Below are positions 17,222 to 26,089 of a stretch of DNA of 64,000 nucleotides, piece after piece. Positions within the stretch are counted from its first letter, which is position 1; every line of letters starts with the position of its first letter. The stretch lies in NCBI GenBank assembly GCA_009781475.1, contig WQYB01000001.1, positions 68,489 to 132,488 of the forward strand. The letters are read 5' to 3'. This DNA comes from Treponema sp. GTDB lineage: Bacteria; Spirochaetota; Spirochaetia; Treponematales; Breznakiellaceae. Under the pieces are notes generated by a model. The model did not search any database. It saw nothing but the letters and a program-made list of their open reading frames with translations, and was not told where the DNA came from. Both the position numbers and the translations under genes were made by a program.

Positions 17222-18360
17222 TTTAATACCTCCGAAATTCCAAAAATAAGATGTTCTATATCTTCATCGGATGTTAAATACCCCTGTGAGATTCGAATCC
17301 CCTCTATTCTTAATTTTTCTTCGATGCCCATTGCGGTAAGTACAGGTCGCTCCGGTGATGATGATGAACAGGCAGATCCTGTAGAAACTGCGATGCCAAG
17401 ATCGTCTAATGCCCGCGCCATAACTTCACCTGGAATATCTTTAAATGCAGCCTGTAAAATATAAGGAGAGAACCTGTCGTCATTTATTAAACGTTCTTTT
17501 GGAATAATTGTACAGCGTTCAATAGCAGTAAGCGAAGTAATTAATTTATTCCATCTGTTTTTAGCTTGTTCAAAAAATAATGAAACCTGTTCAATACCAC
17601 CTAATTTTTCAAGGCAGGTCGCAAGAGCAACGGCTCCCTGTGTGTTTTCAGTTCCGCCTCTGATTTTATTCTCCTGACCGCCGCCTGTGTAAAAAACATC
17701 TATTGGTTTTTTAAGGTATAAAAGTCCAAACCCATGAAGACCTGAAATTTTATGCGCACTTATCGAAGCAGAATCAATTTCCCAGTTAACTAAATCGAAA
17801 GGAATTTTACCAATCGATTGAACAAGATCACAATGAAGATGAATTGGAGCGCCGTTATGTTCGTTAAGAATTTTTTTAATGGAAGGAATATCTGTAATAG
17901 CTCCTGTTTCATTGTTAACCGACATTATTGCAGCAAAACGGACATCATCGAATTGATTTAAGGTTTTTTTTAGAGTTTCGCATGTTACTCTGCCGGCTGA
18001 ATCGACAGAGATGTTTCCAACAGGTTTACCCATTTTTTCAAGAGTTTCTATTCCTTCTCTAATCGAAGCATGTTCGGTTAAAGAAGAGATAACTCTGCCT
18101 TTACCGGGTCGTTTTAAATTGGAAAAAAGAGCTATGCTGTTGGATTCTGTTCCGCCGGAAGTAAAATATAGGGTATCTGGCGGTACTTTTAAAACAGATG
18201 CGCATCGCCTTCTTGCGTCTTCCAAAGCGGATTTTGCCGCTCTGCCTTCATTGTGCTGAGACGAAGGGTTTCCATAAGGTACTAGCGTACTATTTCCGTG
18301 ATATGGAGCGGAGGCTGCCCAATCAAAGTATGTCCGTTTTTCTTTGTTATTACTTTGCAT
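17212..18360 (-). CDS. NifS/NifZ-like cysteine desulfurase
   Basis: 382 residues, PLP-dependent aminotransferase class V. FDWAASAP at the N-terminus, FTSGGTESNSIAL phosphate loop, PLP Lys in SAHKISGLHGFG and the persulfide Cys in STGSACSSSSPERP. It overlaps thiI downstream. In Bacillus subtilis a dedicated desulfurase (NifZ) paired with a rhodanese-less ThiI supplies sulfur for s4U; the same pairing here supports that role over general Fe-S assembly. Confidence 0.92.
   Translation of the reverse strand: MQSNNKEKRTYFDWAASAPYHGNSTLVPYGNPSSQHNEGRAAKSALEDARRRCASVLKVPPDTLYFTSGGTESNSIALFSNLKRPGKGRVISSLTEHASIREGIETLEKMGKPVGNISVDSAGRVTCETLKKTLNQFDDVRFAAIMSVNNETGAITDIPSIKKILNEHNGAPIHLHCDLVQSIGKIPFDLVNWEIDSASISAHKISGLHGFGLLYLKKPIDVFYTGGGQENKIRGGTENTQGAVALATCLEKLGGIEQVSLFFEQAKNRWNKLITSLTAIERCTIIPKERLINDDRFSPYILQAAFKDIPGEVMARALDDLGIAVSTGSACSSSSPERPVLTAMGIEEKLRIEGIRISQGYLTSDEDIEHLIFGISEVLKFL
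17219..17233 (-). promoter_or_regulatory. Shine-Dalgarno and non-canonical ATT start of thiI
   Basis: Minus strand GGAGGT-ATTAAA-ATT: consensus ribosome site with ideal 6-base spacing before ATT. This decides the thiI start because no canonical start exists that retains the N-terminal domain. AUU initiation is established for infC of E. coli, where IF3 controls it. Confidence 0.6.
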
Positions 18361-18448
18361 ATATTATTTTTATCCCGGTCACTACTGTAAAAATATAGAA
18401 AAATTATGTAATATTCAATGGTAGATATAATAAGATTGAGGTAAAAAC

Positions 18449-20980
18449 ATGACAGTAATAAAATTCGGCGGAACTTCAGTTGGAAGTCAAAAAGGCATAG
18501 AAAGCATAATAGGCATTTTAAAAGAAGCTGTAAATGTTCCGGTAGTTGTAGTTTCAGCTTTTAACGGAGTGACTGACACCCTGATTTGTATAGCGAATAA
18601 GGCATTAAATGGAGAACAGTACAAAAGTGAAATTGAAAAACTAACAAAGCGGCATATTGACTGCGCTTCGATCTTTTTAAAAAACGCCGGTAAAAAAACT
18701 GCGGTTAATGAAATTGATAATAATATAAAAACACTTTTACAGGTTTTAGACGGCATTACTCTTTTAAGTGAACTTTCGCCGCGCAGTCTTGATCTTATAA
18801 TGAGTTTTGGTGAAAAACTTTCTGCCAGTCTTTTAACATCTATTTTAAATGAAAATAATATAAAAGCAGAATTTTTGGATGCACGCAGATTGATAAAAAC
18901 TGACGCTAATTTCGGGAAAGCAGATATTTTAATGAAAGAAACCGGGGAAAATATCCGTTCATTTTTTAAATTAAATAAAACTATGCAGGTAACTACAGGT
19001 TTTATAGGTTCAACTATAGATACAGATATTCTAACTAATGATAAAAAAGAAAAATTTCCTTTTACAGGTTTGTCTACAACACTGGGAAGAGGTGGTTCTG
19101 ATTTGACAGCTGCTGTTTTTGCCTCTTCACTTGGAGCGAAAAAACTGGAAATTTGGGGAGATGCTGATGGTATTCTTACAGCCGATCCCTCTCTTGTAAA
19201 AAATGCATTCCGTATCGAAGAAATATCGTATAACGAAGCAATGGAAATATCTCATTTTGGAGCGAAAGTATTATTCCCTCCGTCAATAAAACCGGCATTT
19301 GAAAAAGGAATACCAATTTTTATGCGTAATATATTTAATGTAAAAGGCGGCGGTACAAAAATAACCGCAAATGCAGCTCACGGTAAATATCAAATTCGAG
19401 GGATTAGTTCCATAAGCAGTGTTGCATTGGTAAGATTGCAAGGTTCAGGTATGGTAGGCGTTGCAGGATTTTCTGCCCGTGTTTTCACAGCTTTAGCAAA
19501 AAAAGGCATCAGTGTTATGCTGATATCACAAAGTTCAAGCGAATATTCAATTTGTTTTGCGATACTTCCGCAGGATGCACAGCAGGCAGACATTACATTA
19601 AAAGAAGAATTTGCAAGCGAAATAAAAAACGGTTCAATCGACAAACCTGTTATCGAAAATAATCTTTCAATAATCGCTGTTGTAGGCTCTGCAATGAAAA
19701 GCGCTTACGGCATTTCGGGAAAAGTTTTTCACGCGCTTGGCAGAAACGGAATTAATATTGTGGCAATTGCGCAAGGATCGTCAGAGACAAATATTTCTGC
19801 AGTAATACGTTCACAGGATGAAGGTAAAGCCCTTAACGCCATTCATGACGTTTTCTTTTTTGAGTATCAGCGTTCTGTAAACCTGTTTTTAATAGGCACT
19901 GGTCTTATCGGCGGAACATTACTGGATCAAATTGCAGAAGCCCGTGAAAAACTTGCAGACAACATGATCAAGGTTAATTTAATTGGAGCCGCCAATTATG
20001 ATAAAATGATTTTTTACAACGGACAAGGTTCGCAGGAAGGTCTTGATCCTCTAAAAACAAAAAAAATGTTAACAGCAGTTGGTAAAGTAGACGGCACTGA
20101 AGTAATAGAACCAAACCAGAAAGGCGCATTGGCTTTTATCGAAAAGATGGCTTCTTTTAATCTCCCCAATTCATGTTTTTGCGATTGTACTGCAAGCGAA
20201 GATATTGCAAATCTTTATGAAAAAGTACTGCATTATTCGATACCGATTGTTACGCCGAATAAAAAAGCAAATTCTTCTTCCTTGGATTACTATAAAAAAC
20301 TTACATCATATTCAAAATCAAGAGGAGTGCCGTATCTTTATGAATGCACAGTTGGAGCAGGGCTGCCAGTAATTTCAACATTACGCGATCTTTTTCTTTC
20401 CGGCGACAAGGTAACAAGAATCGAAGCTGTGTTGTCAGGAACATTAAGTTTTATTTTTAATAATTTTGACGGTTCCATTCCTTTTTCTGCTTTAGTAAAA
20501 GAAGCGAAAGTAAAAGGTTATACAGAACCTGATCCCCGTGACGATTTAAACGCTATGGATGCGGCGCGTAAGGTATTAATTCTTGCAAGAGAATGCGGTC
20601 TTTCTATTGAGTTTAAAAATGTTACGATAGAGCCGATTCTGCCGCAGGCTTGTTTTAAAGCAAAAGACATAGACGGCTTTTTTACAGAGCTTCAAAAAAC
20701 AGATGCGGATTACGAAAAGAAACGTTCAGCTGCAGCAAAAGAAGGCAAGCAATTGCGATACATTGCGGTTATAGAGGAAGGAAAAGCAAAACTTTCTTTA
20801 CGCGCTGAAGGAGAGGGAAGTCCTTTCCGCTCGTTAGTAGATAGCGATAATATTGTGGTTATCACAACCAACCGTTATTCAAAACTTCCGATGGTTATTA
20901 AAGGTCCGGGAGCGGGTGCACAAGTTACCGCAGGAGGAATCTTCGCAGATATTTTAAGAACTGCCAGAACGTTAGTTTAG
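18449..20980 (+). CDS. thrA: Bifunctional aspartokinase-homoserine dehydrogenase
   Basis: 843 residues. The N-terminal aspartokinase (VIKFGGTSVGS; GRGGSDLTAA; DPSLV) runs to ~300, followed by two ACT regulatory repeats (SISVMLISQSSSEYSICF and INIVAIAQGSSETNISAV). Homoserine dehydrogenase starts near 470 with the NAD(P) motif LFLIGTGLIGGTLL and contains VTPNKKANS, EATVGAG-like ECTVGAGLPVI and YTEPDPRDDLNAMDAARK. It supplies homoserine for Thr and Met; ACT domains imply end-product feedback. GAGG precedes the ATG. MetL is the alternative name; the sequence alone does not say which amino acid inhibits it. Confidence 0.94.
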   Translation: MTVIKFGGTSVGSQKGIESIIGILKEAVNVPVVVVSAFNGVTDTLICIANKALNGEQYKSEIEKLTKRHIDCASIFLKNAGKKTAVNEIDNNIKTLLQVLDGITLLSELSPRSLDLIMSFGEKLSASLLTSILNENNIKAEFLDARRLIKTDANFGKADILMKETGENIRSFFKLNKTMQVTTGFIGSTIDTDILTNDKKEKFPFTGLSTTLGRGGSDLTAAVFASSLGAKKLEIWGDADGILTADPSLVKNAFRIEEISYNEAMEISHFGAKVLFPPSIKPAFEKGIPIFMRNIFNVKGGGTKITANAAHGKYQIRGISSISSVALVRLQGSGMVGVAGFSARVFTALAKKGISVMLISQSSSEYSICFAILPQDAQQADITLKEEFASEIKNGSIDKPVIENNLSIIAVVGSAMKSAYGISGKVFHALGRNGINIVAIAQGSSETNISAVIRSQDEGKALNAIHDVFFFEYQRSVNLFLIGTGLIGGTLLDQIAEAREKLADNMIKVNLIGAANYDKMIFYNGQGSQEGLDPLKTKKMLTAVGKVDGTEVIEPNQKGALAFIEKMASFNLPNSCFCDCTASEDIANLYEKVLHYSIPIVTPNKKANSSSLDYYKKLTSYSKSRGVPYLYECTVGAGLPVISTLRDLFLSGDKVTRIEAVLSGTLSFIFNNFDGSIPFSALVKEAKVKGYTEPDPRDDLNAMDAARKVLILARECGLSIEFKNVTIEPILPQACFKAKDIDGFFTELQKTDADYEKKRSAAAKEGKQLRYIAVIEEGKAKLSLRAEGEGSPFRSLVDSDNIVVITTNRYSKLPMVIKGPGAGAQVTAGGIFADILRTARTLV

Positions 20981-20993
20981 TTGGAAAACATGA

Positions 20994-21084
20994 AACACGG
21001 ATTAACGCTGATTATACGAATTAACACGGAAAAACATAAAAATTAATTCGTGAAAATCCGCTTAATTCGCGAAAATCCGCGTTT
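20994..21084. repeat. Palindromic repeat, family C, diverged copy
   Basis: ACACGGATTAACGCTGATTA...GAATTAACACGG on the left and TTCGTGAAAATCCGC...TTCGCGAAAATCCGCG on the right form a degenerate inverted repeat between the aspartokinase and aminotransferase genes. It shares ACGGATTAACGC and AAAATCCGCG words with 8356-8427. Confidence 0.7.
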
Positions 21085-21112
21085 ATTGTTAAAAGTTTAA
21101 GGAGTTAATTCT

Positions 21113-22312
21113 ATGGCTATAGCGGAAAAGATAAAAGATGCCTTAGCATCATCTTCGATGATTCGAAAAATGTTCGAAGAAGGATTAAAATTAAAAAAAG
21201 AACACGGCTCTGATAAAGTTTTTGATTTTTCACTTGGAAACCCCGATGTTGATCCGCCGCGGGCTTTTCACGATTTGTTTGTAAAGTTTGCGCAGGAAGA
21301 TGAAAAAGGCTCGTACGGTTATATGCCGAATGCAGGATTCCCCCATGTAAGGGAAGCCCTGTCAAAAAAAGTATGTAAAGAACAAAATGTAAATATCGAC
21401 GGTTCTCATATAATAATGGCTTCAGGTGCTGCAGGCGGGCTTAACGCCGTGTTTAAAACAATATGTAATCCAGGCGATGAAGTTATCGTAACACGACCTT
21501 TTTTTATGGAATACCGCCCGTATACAAATAATCACGGCGCTAAATTAATTGAAGTAGACTCTCTTGATAATTTTGACCTGGATATAAATGCTATCGCGCA
21601 AAGCCTAAATGAAAAAACAGCGGCAGTAATTATTAATTCACCTAACAATCCTACAGGAAAAATATATTCGGCAAAGACTCTGGCTTCTCTAGCCGATGTA
21701 CTTAAAGAACATGGAAAAAAAACAGGAAGGCTTCCGTACCTTGTTTCTGACGAACCTTACCGCGAAATCGCATACACAAGCGAAGTTCCGCCGATTTTAA
21801 GCTGTTACAGCGAATCAATCGTTATAAGTTCTTATTCAAAAAGTCTTTCTCTTCCCGGTGAACGTATTGGTTTTATCGCTGTAAGCCCTGATATTTCCGA
21901 TAAAGAAAATCTTATAAACGGCATTATATATGCTACAAGAATACTTGGTTTTGTAAACGCACCTGCGCTCATGCAAAGGTTAGTTGGTTCACTTACAGAT
22001 GCAAAAGTTGATGTTTCGATTTATGCACGAAGAAAAGACGCTTTTATGAAAGTATTAAACGAAGCCGGCATTGAATATGCGATACCGGAAGGCGCGTTTT
22101 ATTTATTTTGCAAAGTTCCGCAAAGTAAAGGAAACGGGCAAAAAACAGGTAGCGATTTGGAATTTGTTGAACACTTAAAAAAATATTTAATACTTGGAGT
22201 ACCGGGAAGCGGTTTTGGAAAACCCGGCTGGCTGCGGTTTGCATATTGTACCGATGAAAAAATTATCAGTAATTCATGTGAGGCTTTTAAAAAAGCAATG
22301 GAAAGCTGGTAG
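21113..22312 (+). CDS. Class I/II pyridoxal-phosphate aminotransferase (aspartate aminotransferase-like)
   Basis: 399 residues. Substrate/PLP motifs: FSLGNPDVDPP, GSYGYMPNAGFPHVREALS, NSPNNPTG, Asp-Glu-Pro-Tyr in LVSDEPYREI, PLP Lys in SSYSKSLSLPGERIGF and the Arg in GWLRFAY. Overall it resembles fold-type I aspartate/aromatic aminotransferases. Its position 130 bases after the aspartokinase gene suits a role in aspartate-family metabolism. AAGGAG precedes the ATG. Confidence 0.88.
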   Translation: MAIAEKIKDALASSSMIRKMFEEGLKLKKEHGSDKVFDFSLGNPDVDPPRAFHDLFVKFAQEDEKGSYGYMPNAGFPHVREALSKKVCKEQNVNIDGSHIIMASGAAGGLNAVFKTICNPGDEVIVTRPFFMEYRPYTNNHGAKLIEVDSLDNFDLDINAIAQSLNEKTAAVIINSPNNPTGKIYSAKTLASLADVLKEHGKKTGRLPYLVSDEPYREIAYTSEVPPILSCYSESIVISSYSKSLSLPGERIGFIAVSPDISDKENLINGIIYATRILGFVNAPALMQRLVGSLTDAKVDVSIYARRKDAFMKVLNEAGIEYAIPEGAFYLFCKVPQSKGNGQKTGSDLEFVEHLKKYLILGVPGSGFGKPGWLRFAYCTDEKIISNSCEAFKKAMESW

Positions 22313-22323
22313 GGGAGAAAAAA

Positions 22324-22629
22324 ATGGCTTATCAAAGTTTTAGTTTTGTAACAATTCTTGTAGTTCTTGTAATTATTGGAGCTGTAGCTTTTGCTATAGG
22401 TTTTATTTTTGTCAGTATCATAAAATATTTTTTGAGAAAAGAACATGAAAAAGAACTTATTCGTATTATCGAAAGAATTGATTCTCAAAAAGAATTATTT
22501 TTAAAAGATAATGAATACTTACAGAGTATTTTAAAACCAAAGGGAATGAAAATCACAATTGAAAACGAAGAAATCATCATTTATTATAAATATTGGAAGT
22601 ATAATATAAATAAGAGCAGATATTCCTGA
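22324..22629 (+). CDS. Small membrane protein of unknown function
   Basis: 101 residues: one long membrane helix (ILVVLVIIGAVAFAIGFIFV, residues ~11-34) followed by a charged Lys/Glu-rich helix (EKELIRIIERIDSQKELFLK) and a short beta-like tail. Strong GGGGAG ribosome site 5-6 bases before the ATG. It is 11 bases downstream of the aminotransferase and probably cotranscribed. No domain recognised. Confidence 0.7.
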   Translation: MAYQSFSFVTILVVLVIIGAVAFAIGFIFVSIIKYFLRKEHEKELIRIIERIDSQKELFLKDNEYLQSILKPKGMKITIENEEIIIYYKYWKYNINKSRYS

Positions 22630-22643
22630 ACTAATAAATTAAT

Positions 22644-22994
22644 TTACAACTTAGGATTTTCTACTTCGACTTTGTCCGCATCTTTGTACGGCGCAAGACT
22701 TGCGATCATTTTTACGGTAGAAGATGACTTATTAATCACATAATGTATTTCACCCGGTTCAATGTGAATAAGCTGCCCTGCGGATACTTCACAGGGTTTT
22801 CCGTCAACGACAATTGTTATTGTTCCTTCGATCACATAAAAGTTTTCTTCCATTACTTCATGGTAGTGAGCCTGAAAATCCTGCCCTGGTTTAAACTGCA
22901 CTAAGGCAAAGTTCATACGCGGTCCCTGCATTAAATATTTTGGACCCCAATCGCCGAACCGGTATTCTTTATCTTTTTCATCTACTATGTACAT
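22644..22994 (-). CDS. Small cupin-domain protein beside lsrK
   Basis: 116 residues forming one cupin fold: metal-binding-like first motif (FQAHYHEVMEENFYVIEG) and second motif (IHIEPGEIHYVINKS). AGGAGG-like sequence precedes the ATG. It lies 9 bases after lsrK on the same strand, so it is very probably cotranscribed and acts on a related small molecule, perhaps a phosphorylated autoinducer-2 breakdown product. That link is inferred from position only. Confidence 0.85.
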   Translation of the reverse strand: MYIVDEKDKEYRFGDWGPKYLMQGPRMNFALVQFKPGQDFQAHYHEVMEENFYVIEGTITIVVDGKPCEVSAGQLIHIEPGEIHYVINKSSSTVKMIASLAPYKDADKVEVENPKL

Positions 22995-23003
22995 AATTTC
23001 CTC

Positions 23004-24581
23004 CTATAAACCTGGCGCACACCACATATAATTTGTTAAACTGTCGTCGCTTAATTTAAGCATAGATTGATACACCGATCTTAAATTTTGATATGCCGCA
23101 TCATAAACTTCACGGTTTTTTGTATTTGGTAAAAAAGTTTTTTCGATTTTTACAAGTGAACGCGCCGTTTCTTTAATATTCGGATACAAGCCGATACCCT
23201 TACCTGCCATTATTGCAGCGCCAAGTGCAGTAGCTTCTTTTACAATAGGAATATCAACAGGGATTCCAAGAACATCCGCAAGTATCTGTGACCATAAATC
23301 GCTTTTTGAAGCTCCTGCTGCAAATACTATTTTTTCAGGTTTTTTTCCTGTTGCCGCTTCCACAAGGCGTAAATGCCCAAGTGTTACGAGACAGGCGTTT
23401 TCCATAATTGCACGGTAAAAGGCGGCTTTATTATATTTTTGCGGATCAAGAGAAAAATTTATAAATGCAGGTGCGGCGTGTTTCCAGTTTATGTAATTCA
23501 TTACATCAGAAAAAGTGCAGATAATACCGTGGCTGCCTGCAGGAACATTACGCGCCGCTTCTTCAAGAATAGTGTAAGGATCAATATTTTTTTCTGCGGC
23601 AATACGTTTTTCTTCGGTGCAAAATGTGTCTCTGAACCAGCGCATAACAAGCCCGGGATTAAATGCAATTGCTTCATATTGCCACAGGTCTTCCACTGCA
23701 TGACAGTTAACACGCACGTCGCATTTCGGCGAACAAACCGGCGAACTTGTGTTAAATTCATACTGCCAGAAGCTGCCTCCAAAAACAACAGCTTGCCCTT
23801 CTTCTACAACGCCGACACCGATTGTTCCAAGCTGGCAATCTCCTCCGCCTGTTACAAGAGGTGTTCCTTTTAAAAGCCCGCTTTCTGCGGCTCCCTTTTC
23901 AGAAACTTGCGCGATTACAGTACCGCATTCTTTTACATCAGGAAAAATATCATCGCGGATACCGCATCGCCGCGCGATATCAATATCCCAATTTCGTTTT
24001 TTTAAATCAAAAAGCCCTGTAGTTGATCCATTGCTCGGTTCTACTGCCAGAACACCCGGCGAAGAATCTCCTGCGGAAAGTTTAAAAATAATCCAGTCGT
24101 TAATCATGCCAACGTATTTTGTTTTTTTATAAATATCAGGTTGTTTGTTTTTTACCCATAAAAGCCGAGGAAGAGCGCCGAGCGCAAAAGTCTGTCCCGA
24201 TTTTAAATAAAGTTCTTTTTCCAAGTTTGGATCGATTTGTTTTAACTGAGTAACTTCATCTTTTGCGCGCGCATCAACATTAGCGCACGCCCAAAGCTCC
24301 TTGCCGTTTTCATCGTAAAGAACAATTCCTTCTCTCATGCAAGTGGTAGACACTGCCGATATTTGCTGCGCACTTATTATGGTTTGCGCCAATACTTCTT
24401 TAATGCAGGCGTTTGTTAATTTCCAGTTTGTATCCCAGTCAAAGTCCATGCTTCCCGGGAAGCGCGGGTCTTCATTATGTTTCCATTCTTTTTGAACGCA
24501 GCCAATCTGGTTTCCGTCAGAATCAAAAATAATAGATCGGACACTTCCTGTTCCGGCATCAATTGCCATCAAATAATTCAT
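23004..24581 (-). CDS. lsrK: Autoinducer-2 kinase LsrK (FGGY family)
   Basis: About 525 residues. Strong family-specific matches to E. coli LsrK throughout: LMAIDAGTGSVRSIIFD, CMREGIVLYDENGKELWACA, NVDARAKDEV, GGGDCQLGTIGVGVV, MRWFRDTFC, WSQILADVLG, VKEATALG and a terminal WCAPGL. It phosphorylates the ring-opened form of autoinducer-2. I use the ATG at 24581 because the residues after it align with LsrK and because a promoter -10 box ends 7 bases upstream, predicting a leaderless mRNA; no Shine-Dalgarno exists. Divergent from lsrF. Confidence 0.92.
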   Translation of the reverse strand: MNYLMAIDAGTGSVRSIIFDSDGNQIGCVQKEWKHNEDPRFPGSMDFDWDTNWKLTNACIKEVLAQTIISAQQISAVSTTCMREGIVLYDENGKELWACANVDARAKDEVTQLKQIDPNLEKELYLKSGQTFALGALPRLLWVKNKQPDIYKKTKYVGMINDWIIFKLSAGDSSPGVLAVEPSNGSTTGLFDLKKRNWDIDIARRCGIRDDIFPDVKECGTVIAQVSEKGAAESGLLKGTPLVTGGGDCQLGTIGVGVVEEGQAVVFGGSFWQYEFNTSSPVCSPKCDVRVNCHAVEDLWQYEAIAFNPGLVMRWFRDTFCTEEKRIAAEKNIDPYTILEEAARNVPAGSHGIICTFSDVMNYINWKHAAPAFINFSLDPQKYNKAAFYRAIMENACLVTLGHLRLVEAATGKKPEKIVFAAGASKSDLWSQILADVLGIPVDIPIVKEATALGAAIMAGKGIGLYPNIKETARSLVKIEKTFLPNTKNREVYDAAYQNLRSVYQSMLKLSDDSLTNYMWCAPGL

Positions 24582-24582
24582 A

Positions 24583-24617
24583 TTGTTTATTATACGATTA
24601 TATTTTATAATGATCAA
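24583..24617. promoter_or_regulatory. Interleaved divergent promoters of lsrK and lsrF
   Basis: Plus strand: TTGTTT (24583-24588), 17 bases, TATAAT (24606-24611) for lsrF. Minus strand: TTGATC (24617-24612), 17 bases, TATAAT (24594-24589) for lsrK. Each -10 lies within the other promoter's spacer region, so RNA polymerase cannot occupy both at once. Confidence 0.65.
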
Positions 24618-24640
24618 ACATATTATTAAGTGAGGGTATT

Positions 24641-25522
24641 ATGGCTGATAAAGATGGATTAAAAGTACAAAAAAATTATCATATTGATGTTCCGTTTAAA
24701 ACAAACGGTAACTTGCATGTAAAAGGTGCTGCAAATCTTGATTGGGGAATGAAAAAACATCTGACAAATATTTTCAATCCAAAAACCGGTAACACGGTTA
24801 TGTTTGCTTTTGATCACGGTTATTTTATGGGTTCTGTTTCCGGTCTTGAACGCCTTGATATTTTAATCCCTCAATTAATGGATCATGTTGATGTATTGAT
24901 GGCGACAAGAGGCGCTCTTCGCACTTGCGTAAAGCCGAATTTTAAAAAAGGCATCGCTTTGCGTGTTTCGGCGGGTTCGTCAATGATTAACGAAGATTTA
25001 AGCCACGAGCTTATTTCAGTTGATATCGAAGATGCGATACGCATGAATGCAGATTGTATGGCAGTTCAAACTTTTATCGGCGCAGACGGTCAGCTTTCCA
25101 GTATCGATAATTTATCAAAAGTTATTAATGCAGGTAACCGTTACAGTATTCCAACACTTGGCGTTATCGCCGTTGGGAAAAACATGGAAAGAACAGCGCA
25201 GTATTTTAAACTTGCAACACGCATTGTAGCAGAGCTTGGAGCGCACATTATTAAAACGTATTATTGTGATGATTTTGAAGAAATAGTCGCCGCCTGCCCT
25301 GTTCCAATAGTAGTAGCAGGTGGAAAAAAACTATCAGAAAAAGACGCGCTTCTAATGGCATATAAATCGATGCAAGGCGGAGCACGCGGTTTGGATATGG
25401 GCAGAAATATTTTCCAGAGCAATAATCCTGTCGAAATGGCAGACGCCATTGGAAAAATTGTTCACAAAAAATTTACTGACAAAGAAGCATGGGAATATTT
25501 CAGAGAGAAGACAAAGAAATAA
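24641..25522 (+). CDS. lsrF: LsrF, 3-hydroxy-5-phosphonooxypentane-2,4-dione thiolase
   Basis: 293 residues of the DeoC/FbaB class I aldolase fold, with LsrF-like stretches: ANLDWGMKKHLTNIFNPKTG, VMFAFDHGYFMGSVSGLERLD, DVLMATRGALR, HIIKTYYCDDFEEIVA (active-site Lys), CPVPIVVAGGKK and LDMGRNIFQSNNPVEM. LsrF cleaves the isomerised autoinducer-2 phosphate with CoA to acetyl-CoA and dihydroxyacetone phosphate. GAGGG precedes the ATG. It is divergent from lsrK; no lsrG or lsrACDB is present in the window. Confidence 0.92.
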   Translation: MADKDGLKVQKNYHIDVPFKTNGNLHVKGAANLDWGMKKHLTNIFNPKTGNTVMFAFDHGYFMGSVSGLERLDILIPQLMDHVDVLMATRGALRTCVKPNFKKGIALRVSAGSSMINEDLSHELISVDIEDAIRMNADCMAVQTFIGADGQLSSIDNLSKVINAGNRYSIPTLGVIAVGKNMERTAQYFKLATRIVAELGAHIIKTYYCDDFEEIVAACPVPIVVAGGKKLSEKDALLMAYKSMQGGARGLDMGRNIFQSNNPVEMADAIGKIVHKKFTDKEAWEYFREKTKK

Positions 25523-25538
25523 TTAAATGAGGTAGAGT

Positions 25539-25757
25539 ATGGTAGCAATTAAAGGCAGATATGATGGAATGTCTGTTGTTTTAGACAGAATTCCAAAAAT
25601 AAATCAATGTGATGTCATCGTAACTTTTTTGGAAACTCCTGTTAATGTATCTGTTGATGATGGTTCATTAGATTTTCTTTTCAAGGATTATATTGACGAT
25701 GGAATACGTGAACCTATTATGAATTTTGGTAAAGCTGTAGGAAATGAACAATGGTAA
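25539..25757 (+). CDS. Antitoxin-like protein of a MazEF-type pair
   Basis: 72 residues beginning MVAIKGRYDGMSVVLDRIPK, the pattern of small antitoxin proteins encoded before PemK/MazF toxins. GAGG lies before the ATG. It overlaps the toxin gene by 7 bases. The basic/beta N-terminus would bind DNA and the acidic C-terminal tail (DYIDDGIREPIMNF) the toxin; this is family-based inference. Confidence 0.75.
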   Translation: MVAIKGRYDGMSVVLDRIPKINQCDVIVTFLETPVNVSVDDGSLDFLFKDYIDDGIREPIMNFGKAVGNEQW

Positions 25758-26089
25758 ATGGTGTTCCTCAGCAAGGTGACATCATTACAATTGACCTTGA
25801 TCCCAGAGTAGGACACGAACAACAGGGATTTCGTCCGGTAATTGTATTGAGTAATAATATTGTTTCTCAATATACTAATGTCGTTATTGCAGCACCAATA
25901 TCGACAACACAACGCAGATTACCTCTCTATCATAACCTACCTGATAACTTAAAAACAAAAGGTACAGTTTTGCTCGATCAATTGGTAACCCTTGATTATA
26001 AAGCACGTTCCTTTAACTTTATAGAAAAAACATCACCCGATTTCTTAGAAAAATTATTGAATGTTACTAGAAGAATATTTACTGTATAA
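25751..26089 (+). CDS. PemK/MazF-type endoribonuclease toxin
   Basis: 112 residues with the MazF core: PQQGDIITIDLDPRVGHEQQGFRPVIVLSN, then VVIAAPISTTQRRLP (Thr of the active site) and GTVLLDQLVTLDYKAR. Family members cleave mRNA at short sequences. Encoded directly after its antitoxin with a 7-base overlap and downstream of lsrF, with which it might be cotranscribed. Confidence 0.88.
   Translation: MVNGVPQQGDIITIDLDPRVGHEQQGFRPVIVLSNNIVSQYTNVVIAAPISTTQRRLPLYHNLPDNLKTKGTVLLDQLVTLDYKARSFNFIEKTSPDFLEKLLNVTRRIFTV

Noticed and set aside
23373-24132. Long plus-strand open frames opposite lsrK
   Set aside because: They are antisense shadows of lsrK with Cys/Arg/Phe-rich composition and no ribosome sites.
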